The notes beneath the pieces were generated by a model that was not told where the DNA came from, ran no database searches, and worked only from the letters and a program-made list of their open reading frames with translations. This document shows, one piece after another, positions 46,225 to 58,753 of a stretch of DNA of 64,000 nucleotides. Position numbers and translations under genes: made by a program. The stretch covers positions 1,420,501 through 1,484,500 of the forward strand of contig NZ_RWJF01000001.1 of assembly GCF_003970925.1 (NCBI RefSeq), written 5' to 3'. Numbering within the stretch: position 1 is the first letter of the stretch; the number at the start of each line of letters is the position of its first letter. The stretch comes from Sphingomonas ginkgonis (GTDB taxonomy: Bacteria > Pseudomonadota > Alphaproteobacteria > Sphingomonadales > Sphingomonadaceae).

Positions 46225-47546
46225 GCAGCGCCGCGGGCGAGAGCGCCGGGACCCGGCAGGAGGGCACAAGCGTGGACGATCTCGAACGGCCGACGATCCG
46301 GCAGATCTCGGCCCGGCTGATGCCGCTGCTCGGGCTCATCTACATGGTCGCCTACATCGACCGGCAGAACGTCAGCTACGCCAAGCTGCAGATGGTCGGC
46401 GACCTCGGGCTGAGCGAAGCGGCGTACGGCCTCGGCGCATCGCTCTTCTTCATCGGCTATTTCCTGTTCGAGGTGCCGAGCAACCTGCTGCTGGAGCGGG
46501 TCGGCGCGCGACTGTGGTTCGCTCGGATCATGGCGAGCTGGGGCGTCGCCACCGTCCTGCTCGGCTTCACCTCCAGCCCGACCATGTTCTACCTGCTCCG
46601 CCTCCTTCTCGGGCTCGCCGAGGCCGGCTTCTTCCCCGGCGTCCTCTACGTCCTGACCTTGTGGTTCCCGCACGCCTACCGCGGCCGGGCGGTGGGCTCG
46701 TTCATGCTGGCGAGCGCGGTCGCCAATGCGGTTGGGGCGGCGATCGGCGGGGTGCTGCTCGACTTCGACGGGACCCTGCACCTGCGCGGCTGGCAGTGGG
46801 TTTTCCTCGCCACCGGCATCCCGGCGGTGCTGCTCGCGCCCGTGGTCCTGCTGCTCCTGCCGAGCCGGCCCGACCAGGCCCGCTGGCTCGGCGCAGAACA
46901 GAAGCGATGGCTCGCCGACACACTGGCGCGCGAGCATCCGGAGGCGTCCGAGCGCGAGGGCAATCCGGTGCGCGCGCTGGCCGATCCGCGTGTCCTCCTG
47001 CTTTGCGTTGCCTACATCGGCTTCCCACTCGCGGCCTATGGGCTCAGCTATTGGCTGCCGACGATCGTCAAGGGGTTTGGCGTATCGAACACCGCCAACG
47101 GCTTCATCAACGTCATTCCCTGGACGCTTGTCGGGCTCGCGCTGTGGTGGGTGCCGCGGCACGGCGCCCGCTTCGAGGACCAGCGCTGGCACATCGCCGG
47201 GCCGGCCTTCGTCGGCGCGCTGGCGCTGCTACTCAGCGTGCTGGTGAAGGGGCCGGTGCTGCAGTTCGCCATGCTGTGCATCGCCGCGCCGGCGATCTTC
47301 TCCGGCCAGCCGGTGTTCTGGACCCTGCCGCCGCGCTTCCTCAGCGGGGCGCGGGCGGCGGCGGGGTTCGCGGCCATCAACTCGGTCGGCAATCTCGGCG
47401 GCTTCGTCGCGCAGACGGTGGTGCCGAAGATCCACGACCAGACCGGCAGCAATCTGGCGCCGATGCTGTTCCTCGCCGCCTGCCTGGCGGCGGCAGGGGT
47501 GATGGTCCTACTGGTCGAGCGCCGGCTCCCGCGCGCCGCGGCGTGA
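46221..47546 (+). CDS. MFS transporter, ACS (anion:cation symporter) type
   Basis: 441-residue, 12-helix transporter. The N-terminal signature YIDRQNVSYAKLQMVGDLGLSEAAYGLGASLFFIGYFLFEVPSN and the RVGARLWFARIMASWG loop are typical of the ACS family, which moves organic anions such as hexuronates, galactonate or tartrate. The ATG overlaps the beta-helix gene by 4 bp, completing the unit: surface cleavage, outer-membrane receptor, inner-membrane uptake. An anionic sugar product is therefore a reasonable guess. Confidence 0.9.
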   Translation: MSSAAGESAGTRQEGTSVDDLERPTIRQISARLMPLLGLIYMVAYIDRQNVSYAKLQMVGDLGLSEAAYGLGASLFFIGYFLFEVPSNLLLERVGARLWFARIMASWGVATVLLGFTSSPTMFYLLRLLLGLAEAGFFPGVLYVLTLWFPHAYRGRAVGSFMLASAVANAVGAAIGGVLLDFDGTLHLRGWQWVFLATGIPAVLLAPVVLLLLPSRPDQARWLGAEQKRWLADTLAREHPEASEREGNPVRALADPRVLLLCVAYIGFPLAAYGLSYWLPTIVKGFGVSNTANGFINVIPWTLVGLALWWVPRHGARFEDQRWHIAGPAFVGALALLLSVLVKGPVLQFAMLCIAAPAIFSGQPVFWTLPPRFLSGARAAAGFAAINSVGNLGGFVAQTVVPKIHDQTGSNLAPMLFLAACLAAAGVMVLLVERRLPRAAA

Positions 47547-48050
47547 CGGGCCAGTTCCACCGCTGATCGAAGATCCGGGCGGTCTGCTGCTTAGGTTAGG
47601 GCAGGCCGCGGCGGAAAGCTTAGGCCTTCAGCCATGACCGGTCGCGACCCCCGCCTTCTCTCCCTCCGAGCCTTCGGGCCAACGTCGAGCTCGCCGTCAC
47701 CCACGCCACCCCCGACCAGGCCGCCGTCCTCTGCCAGTGGCAGCCGCAGCTGTGTCAGTGGGAACAGTCCACCATTCCCCCCGCCGACCGGTCGCTCGCC
47801 GGTTTCTTTGAACCGGCGGCCAAAGGTGAGGAAAGGTAGGAGCGGGAAGAGACGGCAATGGCTGCTGTGCAAAAACAATGGAACTTCACGACACGCGGTT
47901 AAAATTAATGCTCCATAACGCCGCTTACCTGCAAATAAAACGCGAGGCACAGAGCGGCGCAATCTTGCTCAAGAAGGCCTGTTAGCTCACTCATCTTCCG
48001 CAGGATGCGCTCAGATTTGGCGATGTTCCCGGCGCCCGCTACAGCAAGCC
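47547..48050. other. 504-bp non-coding gap, possible gene remnant
   Basis: No convincing gene. One forward frame (about 47670-47839) reads like ordinary protein (ANVELAVTHATPDQAAVLCQ and on to a stop) but lacks a start codon, so it may be a decayed gene. The last 180 bp is visibly richer in A and T than the surroundings (for example GGTTAAAATTAATGC and CAAATAAAACG) and leads into the acyltransferase, whose promoter is probably here. Confidence 0.5.
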
Positions 48051-49268
48051 ATGCCTCATGCTCTAAATCTGTGGTTGTTCGCGTTTTCAGCGCTTGTTTC
48101 GATTGCCTTGGCCTATCTTGCCGCTGGCACGCTGGTCCGCCGCGGCTTTCCTCTGCCCGAACCCTCTTCGCGCCTCGGCCGGATCGACGGATTGCGCGGG
48201 CTGCTCGCAATGAGCGTCGTCATCCATCATTTCTTTCTGTGGATGCAAATCCAGTATTTTGCGGCACCCTGGGAAGCACCATCGATTGCACTTCTGAACC
48301 AACTTGGCGCTGGCGCGGTCGGGCTCTTCTTTATGACCACTGGGTTCGTCTTCTACCCTCGGGTTCTGAACGGCTTCCGTGACACGTCCTGGATCACCGT
48401 GCTGGTCAGCCGTGCCTTCCGCATTCTTCCGCTCGTCATCGTGTCGACCGTTGCCGCGGCCGTGATCAGCTTCCTGTTCCTAGGCGGGAGCCACGACATC
48501 GGCGATTATGGCGGGCAGATGCTCCTCTGGGTGGCGACCTGGGGTGAGCCGAACCTCGGCGGTCTCGCCGACAGCGGCCGGATCAACGCCTATGTCCTTT
48601 GGTCGCTCAAATATGAGTGGGCCTTCTATCTTTTCGTGCTGCCGCTATCGGCCGTTGCGATGGATATTGCCCGCGCGCTCCGCTTCCCAAGTTGGACGGT
48701 ACCCGCGGGATTGCTGGTCGCAACAGCCGGTTTCCGCCTAGTCGATCAGGTCGAAAAGCATGCCACCTTCCTACCCCTGTTCGCGGTCGGCATGCTGGCG
48801 TTCGAGGCCAGCCGATCGCCAGCCTTGCGCCGCATCCTGACCGCTCGCCCGGTCGGAATAGCCGCCACTATCGGGCTGGTTGTCGGCGCGTTGACCACGC
48901 CGCTACCCTATTATGCCTCGCTGCCGCTCTTCAGCTTCTTCTTCGTCTGCGTCGCGTGCGGCAACCGCCTGTTCACGACACTGGGAAAGCCGAACTGGCT
49001 GGTGCTCGGGGAGTGCTCGTTCGGGATCTACCTCCTTCACGGAATCGTGCTCTTCGCCATCTTCACCGCAGGCCAACCGCTTGTGCCAAGCATATCTGCC
49101 GACGCGTTCCTGGTGGCCATGCCGCTCGCCTCCGTGATCATCGCTCCGCTGACGGCAGCCTGTTTCGTCGGCATCGAGAAGCCGATGATCGCGACCGGCA
49201 AGCGGATCGCTAGGGAGCTCACCCAGCAACGCGGGCTGCCCCCGGCGGAGCTGGAGGTCGCGCCCTAG
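48051..49268 (+). CDS. Acyltransferase family 3 membrane protein
   Basis: 405-residue polytopic O-acyltransferase (OafA/YrhL/ExoZ group) with about ten helices. The catalytic region is RIDGLRGLLAMSVVIHHFFLW, with the conserved Arg and paired His, followed by SRAFRILPLVIV. Members acetylate or acylate exopolysaccharide, LPS or small molecules. It stands alone between the glycan unit and the rhamnose locus. Its codons use more A/T than the neighbours and it follows an AT-rich gap, so horizontal transfer is possible. Confidence 0.9.
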   Translation: MPHALNLWLFAFSALVSIALAYLAAGTLVRRGFPLPEPSSRLGRIDGLRGLLAMSVVIHHFFLWMQIQYFAAPWEAPSIALLNQLGAGAVGLFFMTTGFVFYPRVLNGFRDTSWITVLVSRAFRILPLVIVSTVAAAVISFLFLGGSHDIGDYGGQMLLWVATWGEPNLGGLADSGRINAYVLWSLKYEWAFYLFVLPLSAVAMDIARALRFPSWTVPAGLLVATAGFRLVDQVEKHATFLPLFAVGMLAFEASRSPALRRILTARPVGIAATIGLVVGALTTPLPYYASLPLFSFFFVCVACGNRLFTTLGKPNWLVLGECSFGIYLLHGIVLFAIFTAGQPLVPSISADAFLVAMPLASVIIAPLTAACFVGIEKPMIATGKRIARELTQQRGLPPAELEVAP

Positions 49269-49338
49269 TTGTTTTCCGGCGCGACCGCGGATCACTCTCG
49301 AACCTGGCGATCGTCGGTCGACTGATGAAGGGGAGGCC

Positions 49339-52665
<3,327 letters not shown>

Positions 52666-52691
52666 GGACGGTTCCCAGGGGAGAGGGGAGA

Positions 52692-53969
52692 TCAGGCGGC
52701 AGCCGGAGCGGCGGGTCGGGACAGCGGGTCGCCCCGCTCGGCGTCGATCTGCTCGAGCGACTTGCCCTCGTTGCGCGGCGCCCAGATCGTCCCGACGACC
52801 CCGCTGACGACGAGGAAGCCGGTCAGGATCCATGCCAGCTCGGTGAAGTTGCTGGCGGCGAGCGAGGGAACGGCGAGGCTCCACAGCCCGAGCCCGATCC
52901 GCACCAGCGCGAAGCAGAGCCCTTGCGCTGTCGAGCGTATCGCGGTCGGGAACATCTCGGCGCTCCACAGCTGGAAGAAGCTCTGCGCTCCGAATCCGCC
53001 TGCGATCCCCATGATCAGGATGTGGGCGATGACGATCGGCAGGGTGAACCCGAAGACGGCGAGCAGCGCCATGCCGGCGACGTGCATGACCGCGGAGATG
53101 GCGAACAAGGTGCGCTGGTTCACCCGGTCGCTCAAGGTCATGAAGATGGCGAGGATCGAGACCATGCCGATCGCGAAGTAGCCCGCCGGGACCACCGTCG
53201 CGGCCCACGCCGGGAGATGGTTCTGCTCGATGAGGTAGGGGGTGAAGAAGCCGTTGTAGCCGGCCCACAGGTTCCACATCCCGTACATGGTGACGAGGTA
53301 GAGGACCGAGGCGAGGTGGCGCGGCGTCAGCACCGCTGCCCAACCCGGGAAGCGGCCCTGCTGCTTCTCCTCGGCGACCGTCTCTTCCCAGCGCGAGCTT
53401 TCCTGCATCCGCGAGCGGAGGAAGGTCAGCGCCACCGCCAGCACGGCGAGGTGGATGAACAGCCAGCGCACGCCCGAGATGCCGAACGGCTTGAGGAAAT
53501 AGGCGGCGACCAGCACCGCGACCGGGCCCAGGTACCAGAGGATCTGCGCCACCCCGCTATGCGCGCCGCGCTGGTCGTCGGGGGCCTGCTCGGCAATCAG
53601 CGACCAACTCGCGGGAATGTCGGCCCCGACCGCCAACCCGACCAGCAGGAAGCCGGCGATGATCATCCACGCGCTCGCCGCGAAGATCAGGAACAGCATG
53701 CCGAAGGCGTAGAACAGCATGTCGTACTGGTAGATCTTCTTGCGCCCGAACAGGTCGCACAGCCGGCCGCCGATCAGCGCCCCGACCCCCGCCGAGATGG
53801 CATTGGCGGAAAAGGCGCCGATCAGGCCGATGAAGCTGTCGGAGAGCTGGTATTGCTCCTTCCACAAAGCGAGCGCGACCGAGCCGGAGACGATACTCCC
53901 CGCGTCGATGTAGTTGGCGAGCCCGGCGAGGATCGTGTTCCGCCAGCTGCCTTCCGATTGTCCGCTCAC
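52692..53969 (-). CDS. MFS sugar transporter, probable L-rhamnose uptake
   Basis: 425-residue, 12-helix MFS protein of the sugar-porter-like type: ISAGVGALIGGRLCDLFGRKKIYQYD between helices 2 and 3, an R-rich central loop, and ISAVMHVAG. A C-terminal tail ends in Ala/Pro. It lies between lldD (10 bp upstream) and the rhamnosidase. That makes uptake of L-rhamnose or a rhamnoside the likely role, though substrate is not readable from sequence. GTG start with GAGAGAAG upstream. Confidence 0.87.
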   Translation of the reverse strand: MSGQSEGSWRNTILAGLANYIDAGSIVSGSVALALWKEQYQLSDSFIGLIGAFSANAISAGVGALIGGRLCDLFGRKKIYQYDMLFYAFGMLFLIFAASAWMIIAGFLLVGLAVGADIPASWSLIAEQAPDDQRGAHSGVAQILWYLGPVAVLVAAYFLKPFGISGVRWLFIHLAVLAVALTFLRSRMQESSRWEETVAEEKQQGRFPGWAAVLTPRHLASVLYLVTMYGMWNLWAGYNGFFTPYLIEQNHLPAWAATVVPAGYFAIGMVSILAIFMTLSDRVNQRTLFAISAVMHVAGMALLAVFGFTLPIVIAHILIMGIAGGFGAQSFFQLWSAEMFPTAIRSTAQGLCFALVRIGLGLWSLAVPSLAASNFTELAWILTGFLVVSGVVGTIWAPRNEGKSLEQIDAERGDPLSRPAAPAAA

Positions 53970-53979
53970 TCTTCTCTCC

Positions 53980-55116
53980 TCACGCGATGATGGAGCGGTC
54001 GATCTGCTCGACCCTTGTCACTCCGGTCAGGGCCATGGCGACCCGCATTTCCGCCTCGATCAGCTTTAGCATCCGTCGCACGCCCGCCTCGCCCGCGGTG
54101 GCAAGCGCGTAGACCCAGGGGCGACCGATCAGCACGCCGCTGGCGCCGAGCGCGAGCATGCGCACCACGTCGAGGCCCGAGCGCACGCCGCCATCGGCGA
54201 GGATGGTCAGCTCGTCACCGACCGCATCGGCGATGGACGGGAGCGCGCGGGCGCTCGACAGCGCGCCGTCGAGCTGGCGGCCGCCATGGTTCGAGACCAC
54301 GATCCCGTTCGCGCCGTTGGCGACCGCCTCGCGCGCGTCGTCGGGGTCGAGGATGCCCTTGACGACCAGCGGCCCCTCCCATTCGGCGCGGATCAGCTCG
54401 ATGTCCTTCCAGGTGGCGGAGGCATCGAAGTTGGTCCGCATCCACTCGAAGAAGTCGCCGATTGCCTTGCGGCCTTTCAGCAGCGGGGCGACGTTGCCGA
54501 GCGTGTGCGGGCGGCCGTGAACGCCGACGTCCCACGCCCAGCCGGGATGCGCGAGCGCCTGTCCGATCCGCTGCACGGCACCGCCGAATCCGGGGTTGTT
54601 GAGCCCCGAGCGGGCGTCGCGGTAGCGCGAGCCGGGGACCGGCAGGTCGACCGTGAACAGCAGGGTGCGGCAGCCCGCTTCGCGGGCCTGGGCGAGCATG
54701 GCGCGGACGAAGCCGCGGTCCTTGACCATGTAGAGCTGGAACCAGAAGGGCTTGCTCGCCGCCGCGGCAACCTCGCCGATTCCGCACGCGCCGACGGTCG
54801 AGAGCGAGAAGGGGATCCCCGCCGCTTCGGCGGCGCGCACCGCCTGGGTCTCGCCGCGCCGTGCGTTCATGCCGGCGAGACCAACCGGTGCAAGGGCCAC
54901 CGGCATCGCGAGCCGGTCGCCGAACAGCGTCGTCGAGAGATCGATCGCGGAGACGTCGCGCAGCACCCGCTGGCGCAGCGCCACGCGCTCGAGGTCGGCG
55001 ACGTTCCGCGCCAGCGTCACCTCGGCGTAGGAGCCGCCGTCGATATAGTCGAACAGGAAGCGCGGGAGGCGGCGGCGGGCGAGTTCGCGATAGTCGGCGA
55101 CGGAGGCGGCGGTCAT
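53980..55116 (-). CDS. lldD: FMN-dependent L-lactate dehydrogenase / alpha-hydroxy-acid oxidase
   Basis: 378-residue flavoenzyme that oxidises L-lactate to pyruvate at the membrane. Motifs include [14 protein letters not shown], the FMN-phosphate region, [21 protein letters not shown] and the catalytic block [11 protein letters not shown], all as in LldD. In this operon it completes rhamnose breakdown by consuming the L-lactate formed from L-lactaldehyde. Its ATG overlaps the FGGY kinase stop by 4 bp. Other 2-hydroxy-acid oxidases share the fold. Confidence 0.92.
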   Translation of the reverse strand: MTAASVADYRELARRRLPRFLFDYIDGGSYAEVTLARNVADLERVALRQRVLRDVSAIDLSTTLFGDRLAMPVALAPVGLAGMNARRGETQAVRAAEAAGIPFSLSTVGACGIGEVAAAASKPFWFQLYMVKDRGFVRAMLAQAREAGCRTLLFTVDLPVPGSRYRDARSGLNNPGFGGAVQRIGQALAHPGWAWDVGVHGRPHTLGNVAPLLKGRKAIGDFFEWMRTNFDASATWKDIELIRAEWEGPLVVKGILDPDDAREAVANGANGIVVSNHGGRQLDGALSSARALPSIADAVGDELTILADGGVRSGLDVVRMLALGASGVLIGRPWVYALATAGEAGVRRMLKLIEAEMRVAMALTGVTRVEQIDRSIIA

Positions 55117-56528
55117 GCGGCCTCTTCTAGCTGCTCGGCCGCGGCGAGCCAGCGCGAGCGGTAGGCGGTAAGGTCGAGCTCGAGCGGCTCGACCCGGCGC
55201 AGCGAACTTTGCGGCTGGAGCGAGGGATCGAGCAGCCGAAGCGCGCCGAAGCTTACGTCGTTGTGCGCGTTGGCGACATAGACGGCGAGGTCGGGGCGGA
55301 GCGTCGCCAGCGCGCGCACGAAGACCTCGGCTTCGGCGAACCGGCCCTCGACCAGGATCCGCTCGCGCGTGCCGATCAGCCCGAGCGCAACCTCGGCGAC
55401 CAGCGCGGCATAGAGGCTGACCGCGGCGCGCCGTTCGGCCTGGTCGGCCGGCATGCCGACCCAGCGCCCGCGCGCGTTGGGGAAGGGGCCGACGCCGCCG
55501 GCGAAGGTCGGCAGCACCATCGCCCCGCTCGCCAGCACCGAGGGCAGCGCGGCGACGAGGCTCGGCTGGTCGGGCCGGATGTCGATCCGCCGGGTGTCGA
55601 TCCCGGTCAGCGTCTCGATCTCCCGCCCGCCCATGAAGCGTGCACTCGGCACCGGGCGGCCGAAGGCGTCGACGTTGACCAGGCAGTCGCGTGCCTCGGG
55701 CAGCGCTGCGATGTCCACCTGAGTTCCCGGGGCCGGAGTGCGCATCGCGACGAACCAGGTGCCGGTCGACAGCACGGTGGACTCCCGCTCTGCGATCTCG
55801 GGGAAGGCCCTGGCCGCAACCAGCGCGGCGTTGCTGTCGTGGAGACCGGCATGGACCTGCAGGTCGGCGGTGAGCCCCAAGCGCCGGGCGAGCTCGGGCC
55901 GCAGCGGACCCAGCACCTCGCCGGCGCGGCGGAGCGGGGGCAGCCGCCCGGCCCAGCCGCGGCGGACCGCGAGCTCGCTCGCCCGCTCCTCGACCGGGTG
56001 CCAGAGATCGCTGTGGCAGCCGAGGCTGGTTACCTCGGACGCGGCCACGCCCGACAGCAGCCAGGCCCAATATTGCGGCCAGAGAAGGATCTGCGCTCCC
56101 TCCAGCACGCCCGGCTGCCGCGCCTCGAGATGGTGGAGCTGGGCACCGAGGTTGAGCCCGTGGGGGAGCGCGGGCGAGCCGGTCCGCTCGAACCCGTCGC
56201 GGTCCCGATCATAGGCGCGGCGCTCGTCCGCGGGGACCGGCTCCTCATAGTCGAGCGGGGGCAGCAGCAGCCGGCCGTCGCGGACGATCGCCGCCGCGGC
56301 GCCGTGGGCGACGGGCAGGATGTGTCCGATATCCGGCGCGAGGCGGGCGAAGGCGGCGAGCGTTTCGAGCAGCCATTCCTCGATCCCGCCGGCGTCCAGC
56401 GCCTCGAAGCCGAGCCCCGCGACGCGCGCGTTGGGGCGGGTCTCGCGGGCGAGCAGGTTGCCGCCGGCGCTCCACAGCGTCAGCTTGGACATCGTCTTTC
56501 CGACGTCGAGGACGATGCTGCTCCTCAC
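55113..56528 (-). CDS. FGGY-family carbohydrate kinase, probable rhamnulokinase
   Basis: 471-residue sugar kinase. The N-terminal ATPase phosphate-1 motif is [19 protein letters not shown]. Mid-protein [11 protein letters not shown] carries the catalytic Asp-type position, and [12 protein letters not shown] the adenosine/phosphate-2 region. Within a locus holding RhaI and the rhamnulose-1-P aldolase, it should phosphorylate L-rhamnulose. GTG start. First gene of the leftward arm, 107 bp from the divergent aldolase gene. Confidence 0.88.
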   Translation of the reverse strand: MRSSIVLDVGKTMSKLTLWSAGGNLLARETRPNARVAGLGFEALDAGGIEEWLLETLAAFARLAPDIGHILPVAHGAAAAIVRDGRLLLPPLDYEEPVPADERRAYDRDRDGFERTGSPALPHGLNLGAQLHHLEARQPGVLEGAQILLWPQYWAWLLSGVAASEVTSLGCHSDLWHPVEERASELAVRRGWAGRLPPLRRAGEVLGPLRPELARRLGLTADLQVHAGLHDSNAALVAARAFPEIAERESTVLSTGTWFVAMRTPAPGTQVDIAALPEARDCLVNVDAFGRPVPSARFMGGREIETLTGIDTRRIDIRPDQPSLVAALPSVLASGAMVLPTFAGGVGPFPNARGRWVGMPADQAERRAAVSLYAALVAEVALGLIGTRERILVEGRFAEAEVFVRALATLRPDLAVYVANAHNDVSFGALRLLDPSLQPQSSLRRVEPLELDLTAYRSRWLAAAEQLEEAA

Positions 56529-56546
56529 CTCTCCACCTGCTTGTTT

Positions 56547-56573
56547 ATGATTGGTTCTTAGCGAAGATGATTG
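56547..56573. promoter_or_regulatory. Direct repeats in the divergent rhamnose promoter
   Basis: ATGATTG occurs twice (56547-56553 and 56567-56573), 20 bp apart, so both face the same side of the helix. The surrounding 107-bp region is AT-rich relative to its setting and must drive both arms. A DeoR/GlpR-type or LysR-type regulator, both encoded in this locus, would be a natural ligand. Confidence 0.45.
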
Positions 56574-56635
56574 TGTTTTGCCAAGTCCGAAACTATGAGG
56601 TCGGGAAATTCGATATCAGCCCGAGAGTGATCGTC

Positions 56636-58753
56636 ATGAGCGAAGTCCTCGATCGTCCCGTCGCCACCGCCGCCGCTATCCCCTTCGTCGTGCCCGCCAA
56701 TCGCTGGAGCGACTCGGACGCGGCGGGCAAGTCCGAGCCCGAGCTTCTGCTCTACCGCTCGAACCTGCTCGGCTCCGATCTCACAGTCACCAACTTCGGC
56801 GGCGGCAACACCTCGGCCAAGGTGGCCGAGACGGACCCGCTGAGCGGCGAGCCGGTCACCGTGCTGTGGGTCAAAGGCTCGGGCGGCGACATCGGCTCCA
56901 TGGCGCTCGACGGATTCGCCACCGTCTACCTCGACAAGCTGCTCGGCCTTGAGAAGCTCTACCGCAGCCTCGAGCATGAGGACGAGATGGTCGGCTATTT
57001 GCCGCACACCACCTTCAACCTGAACAGCCGAGCCGCCTCGATCGACACCCCGCTGCACGGCTATCTGCCGTTCGCGCACATCGACCATGTCCACCCCGAC
57101 GCGCTAATCGCGCTGGCGGCCTCGAGCGGCGGCGAGCAGGCGACGCGCGAGATCTGGGGCGGCGCGGTGGGCTGGCTCCCGTGGCAGCGCCCGGGCTTCG
57201 ACCTCGGGCTCAAGCTGCGCGACCATGTCGCCGCCAACCCGGGCCTGCGCGGGGTCATGCTCGCCGGCCACGGCATCATCTGCTGGGGCGACAGCGCCAG
57301 GGCCTGCTACGAAAACACGATCGAGCTGATCGCCGACGCCGCGCGCTTCCTTAACGCTCATCTCGCCAGAGGTCCCGCGTTCGGCGGCCAGGTCCATGCC
57401 CCGCTCGCCGCCGACGAGCGACGCGCCGCCGCCGCCCGACTGATGCCCCGGCTGCGCGGCCACATGCCCGGCGCTCGCTCGAAGGTTGGCCATTTTGCCG
57501 ACGACGCCGAGACGCTCGAGTTCGTCGGGAGCGCCGACTTCGAGCGGCTGGCGGCGATCGGCACCAGCTGCCCCGACCATTTCCTCCGCACCAAGATTGC
57601 GCCGCTGACGCTTGATCCGACGCGGCTCGACGACGACGCCTATCTCGCCGGCCGCCTCGAGGACTACCGCGCCCGCTACGCGGGCTATTACGAGCGCTGC
57701 GCCGGCCCCGCGGACCCGGCGATGCGCGACCCCAACCCGGTCGTCGTTCTGGTCCCTGGCGTCGGCCGCATCACCTTCGCCGCCGACAAGACTACCGCCC
57801 GGCTCGCCGGCGAGTTCTACGGCAATGCGATCAACGTGATGCGCGGCGCCGAGGCGATCGGCGCCTATATCGGGCTCGACGAACAGGAAGCGTTCGACAT
57901 CGAATATTGGGCGCTTGAGGAGGCCAAGCTCCAGCGCATGCCCAAGCCAAAGCCGCTAGCCGGCAGGATCGCGCTGGTCACCGGCGCAGCCGGCGGGATC
58001 GGCGCGGCGACCGCCCGCCGGCTCGCCGCGGACGGCGCCTGTGTCCTCCTCACCGACCGCGACGAGACGGCGCTGGAAGGGACGCGGACGGCTCTCGCCA
58101 AGGCGTTCGGCCGCGACGTGATTCGCGCCGCTGCCTGCGACGTCACCCAGGAGAAGGAAGTCGCGGACGCCTTTTCGACCTGCGCGGTGGAGTTCGGCGG
58201 CCTCGACATGCTCGTCGCCAACGCCGGGCTCGCCAGTTCGGCGCCGATCGAAGAAACCACGCTCGCACTCTGGCGCAAGAATTATGACGTTCTGGTCGAG
58301 GGGACCTTCCTCAATGCGCGCGCCGCCTTCCCGCTGATGAAGATGCAGGGTGGCGGCTCGATCGTCATCATCGGATCCAAGAACGCGCTCGCGGCCACGC
58401 CCAACGCCTCGGCCTATGCCTCGGCCAAGGCGGCGGTCGTCCATCTCGGCCGCTGCCTCGCGCTGGAAGGCGCCGAGTTCGGCATCCGGGTCAACGTCGT
58501 CAATCCCGACGCGGTGATTCGCGGCTCGCGCATCTGGGACGGCGACTGGCGCAAGGAGCGGGCGGGCGCCTACGGCATCGACCCGGGCGAAGAGCTGGAG
58601 GATTTCTACCGCAAGCGCTCGATGCTCAAGCGCAACGTGCTGCCCGAGGACATTGCCGAGGCGGTCTACTGGTTTGCTTCGGACGCCAGCGCCAAGTCGA
58701 CCGCCAACATCATCAACGTCGACGCCGGCAACGCCCAGGCGTTCACGCGGTGA
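56636..58753 (+). CDS. Bifunctional L-rhamnulose-1-phosphate aldolase / L-lactaldehyde dehydrogenase
   Basis: 705-residue fusion. Residues 1 to about 430 are a class II aldolase: FGGGNTSAKV, WVKGSGGDIGSM, zinc-site FAHIDHVHPDALIALAA and GHGIICWGD. From about 442 a short-chain dehydrogenase follows: nucleotide motif TGAAGGIGAATA, NAGLAS and the catalytic Tyr-Lys in SAYASAKAAVVHLG. This matches the RhaEW-type enzyme that cleaves rhamnulose-1-P to DHAP and L-lactaldehyde and oxidises the latter. I start at MSEVLDRP; upstream in-frame codons lie in the promoter. GTGA overlap with the next gene. Confidence 0.93.
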   Translation: MSEVLDRPVATAAAIPFVVPANRWSDSDAAGKSEPELLLYRSNLLGSDLTVTNFGGGNTSAKVAETDPLSGEPVTVLWVKGSGGDIGSMALDGFATVYLDKLLGLEKLYRSLEHEDEMVGYLPHTTFNLNSRAASIDTPLHGYLPFAHIDHVHPDALIALAASSGGEQATREIWGGAVGWLPWQRPGFDLGLKLRDHVAANPGLRGVMLAGHGIICWGDSARACYENTIELIADAARFLNAHLARGPAFGGQVHAPLAADERRAAAARLMPRLRGHMPGARSKVGHFADDAETLEFVGSADFERLAAIGTSCPDHFLRTKIAPLTLDPTRLDDDAYLAGRLEDYRARYAGYYERCAGPADPAMRDPNPVVVLVPGVGRITFAADKTTARLAGEFYGNAINVMRGAEAIGAYIGLDEQEAFDIEYWALEEAKLQRMPKPKPLAGRIALVTGAAGGIGAATARRLAADGACVLLTDRDETALEGTRTALAKAFGRDVIRAAACDVTQEKEVADAFSTCAVEFGGLDMLVANAGLASSAPIEETTLALWRKNYDVLVEGTFLNARAAFPLMKMQGGGSIVIIGSKNALAATPNASAYASAKAAVVHLGRCLALEGAEFGIRVNVVNPDAVIRGSRIWDGDWRKERAGAYGIDPGEELEDFYRKRSMLKRNVLPEDIAEAVYWFASDASAKSTANIINVDAGNAQAFTR

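Noticed and set aside
43246..46269. 1007-residue reverse open frame opposite beta-helix paralogue B
   Set aside because: Same shadow effect as for paralogue A; the two shadows resemble each other only because the sense genes are paralogues.
47634..47918. 94-residue forward frame in the 504-bp gap
   Set aside because: Ser/Pro-rich, no ribosome-binding site, and a different frame over the same DNA looks more protein-like but has no start. Treated as non-coding or a remnant.
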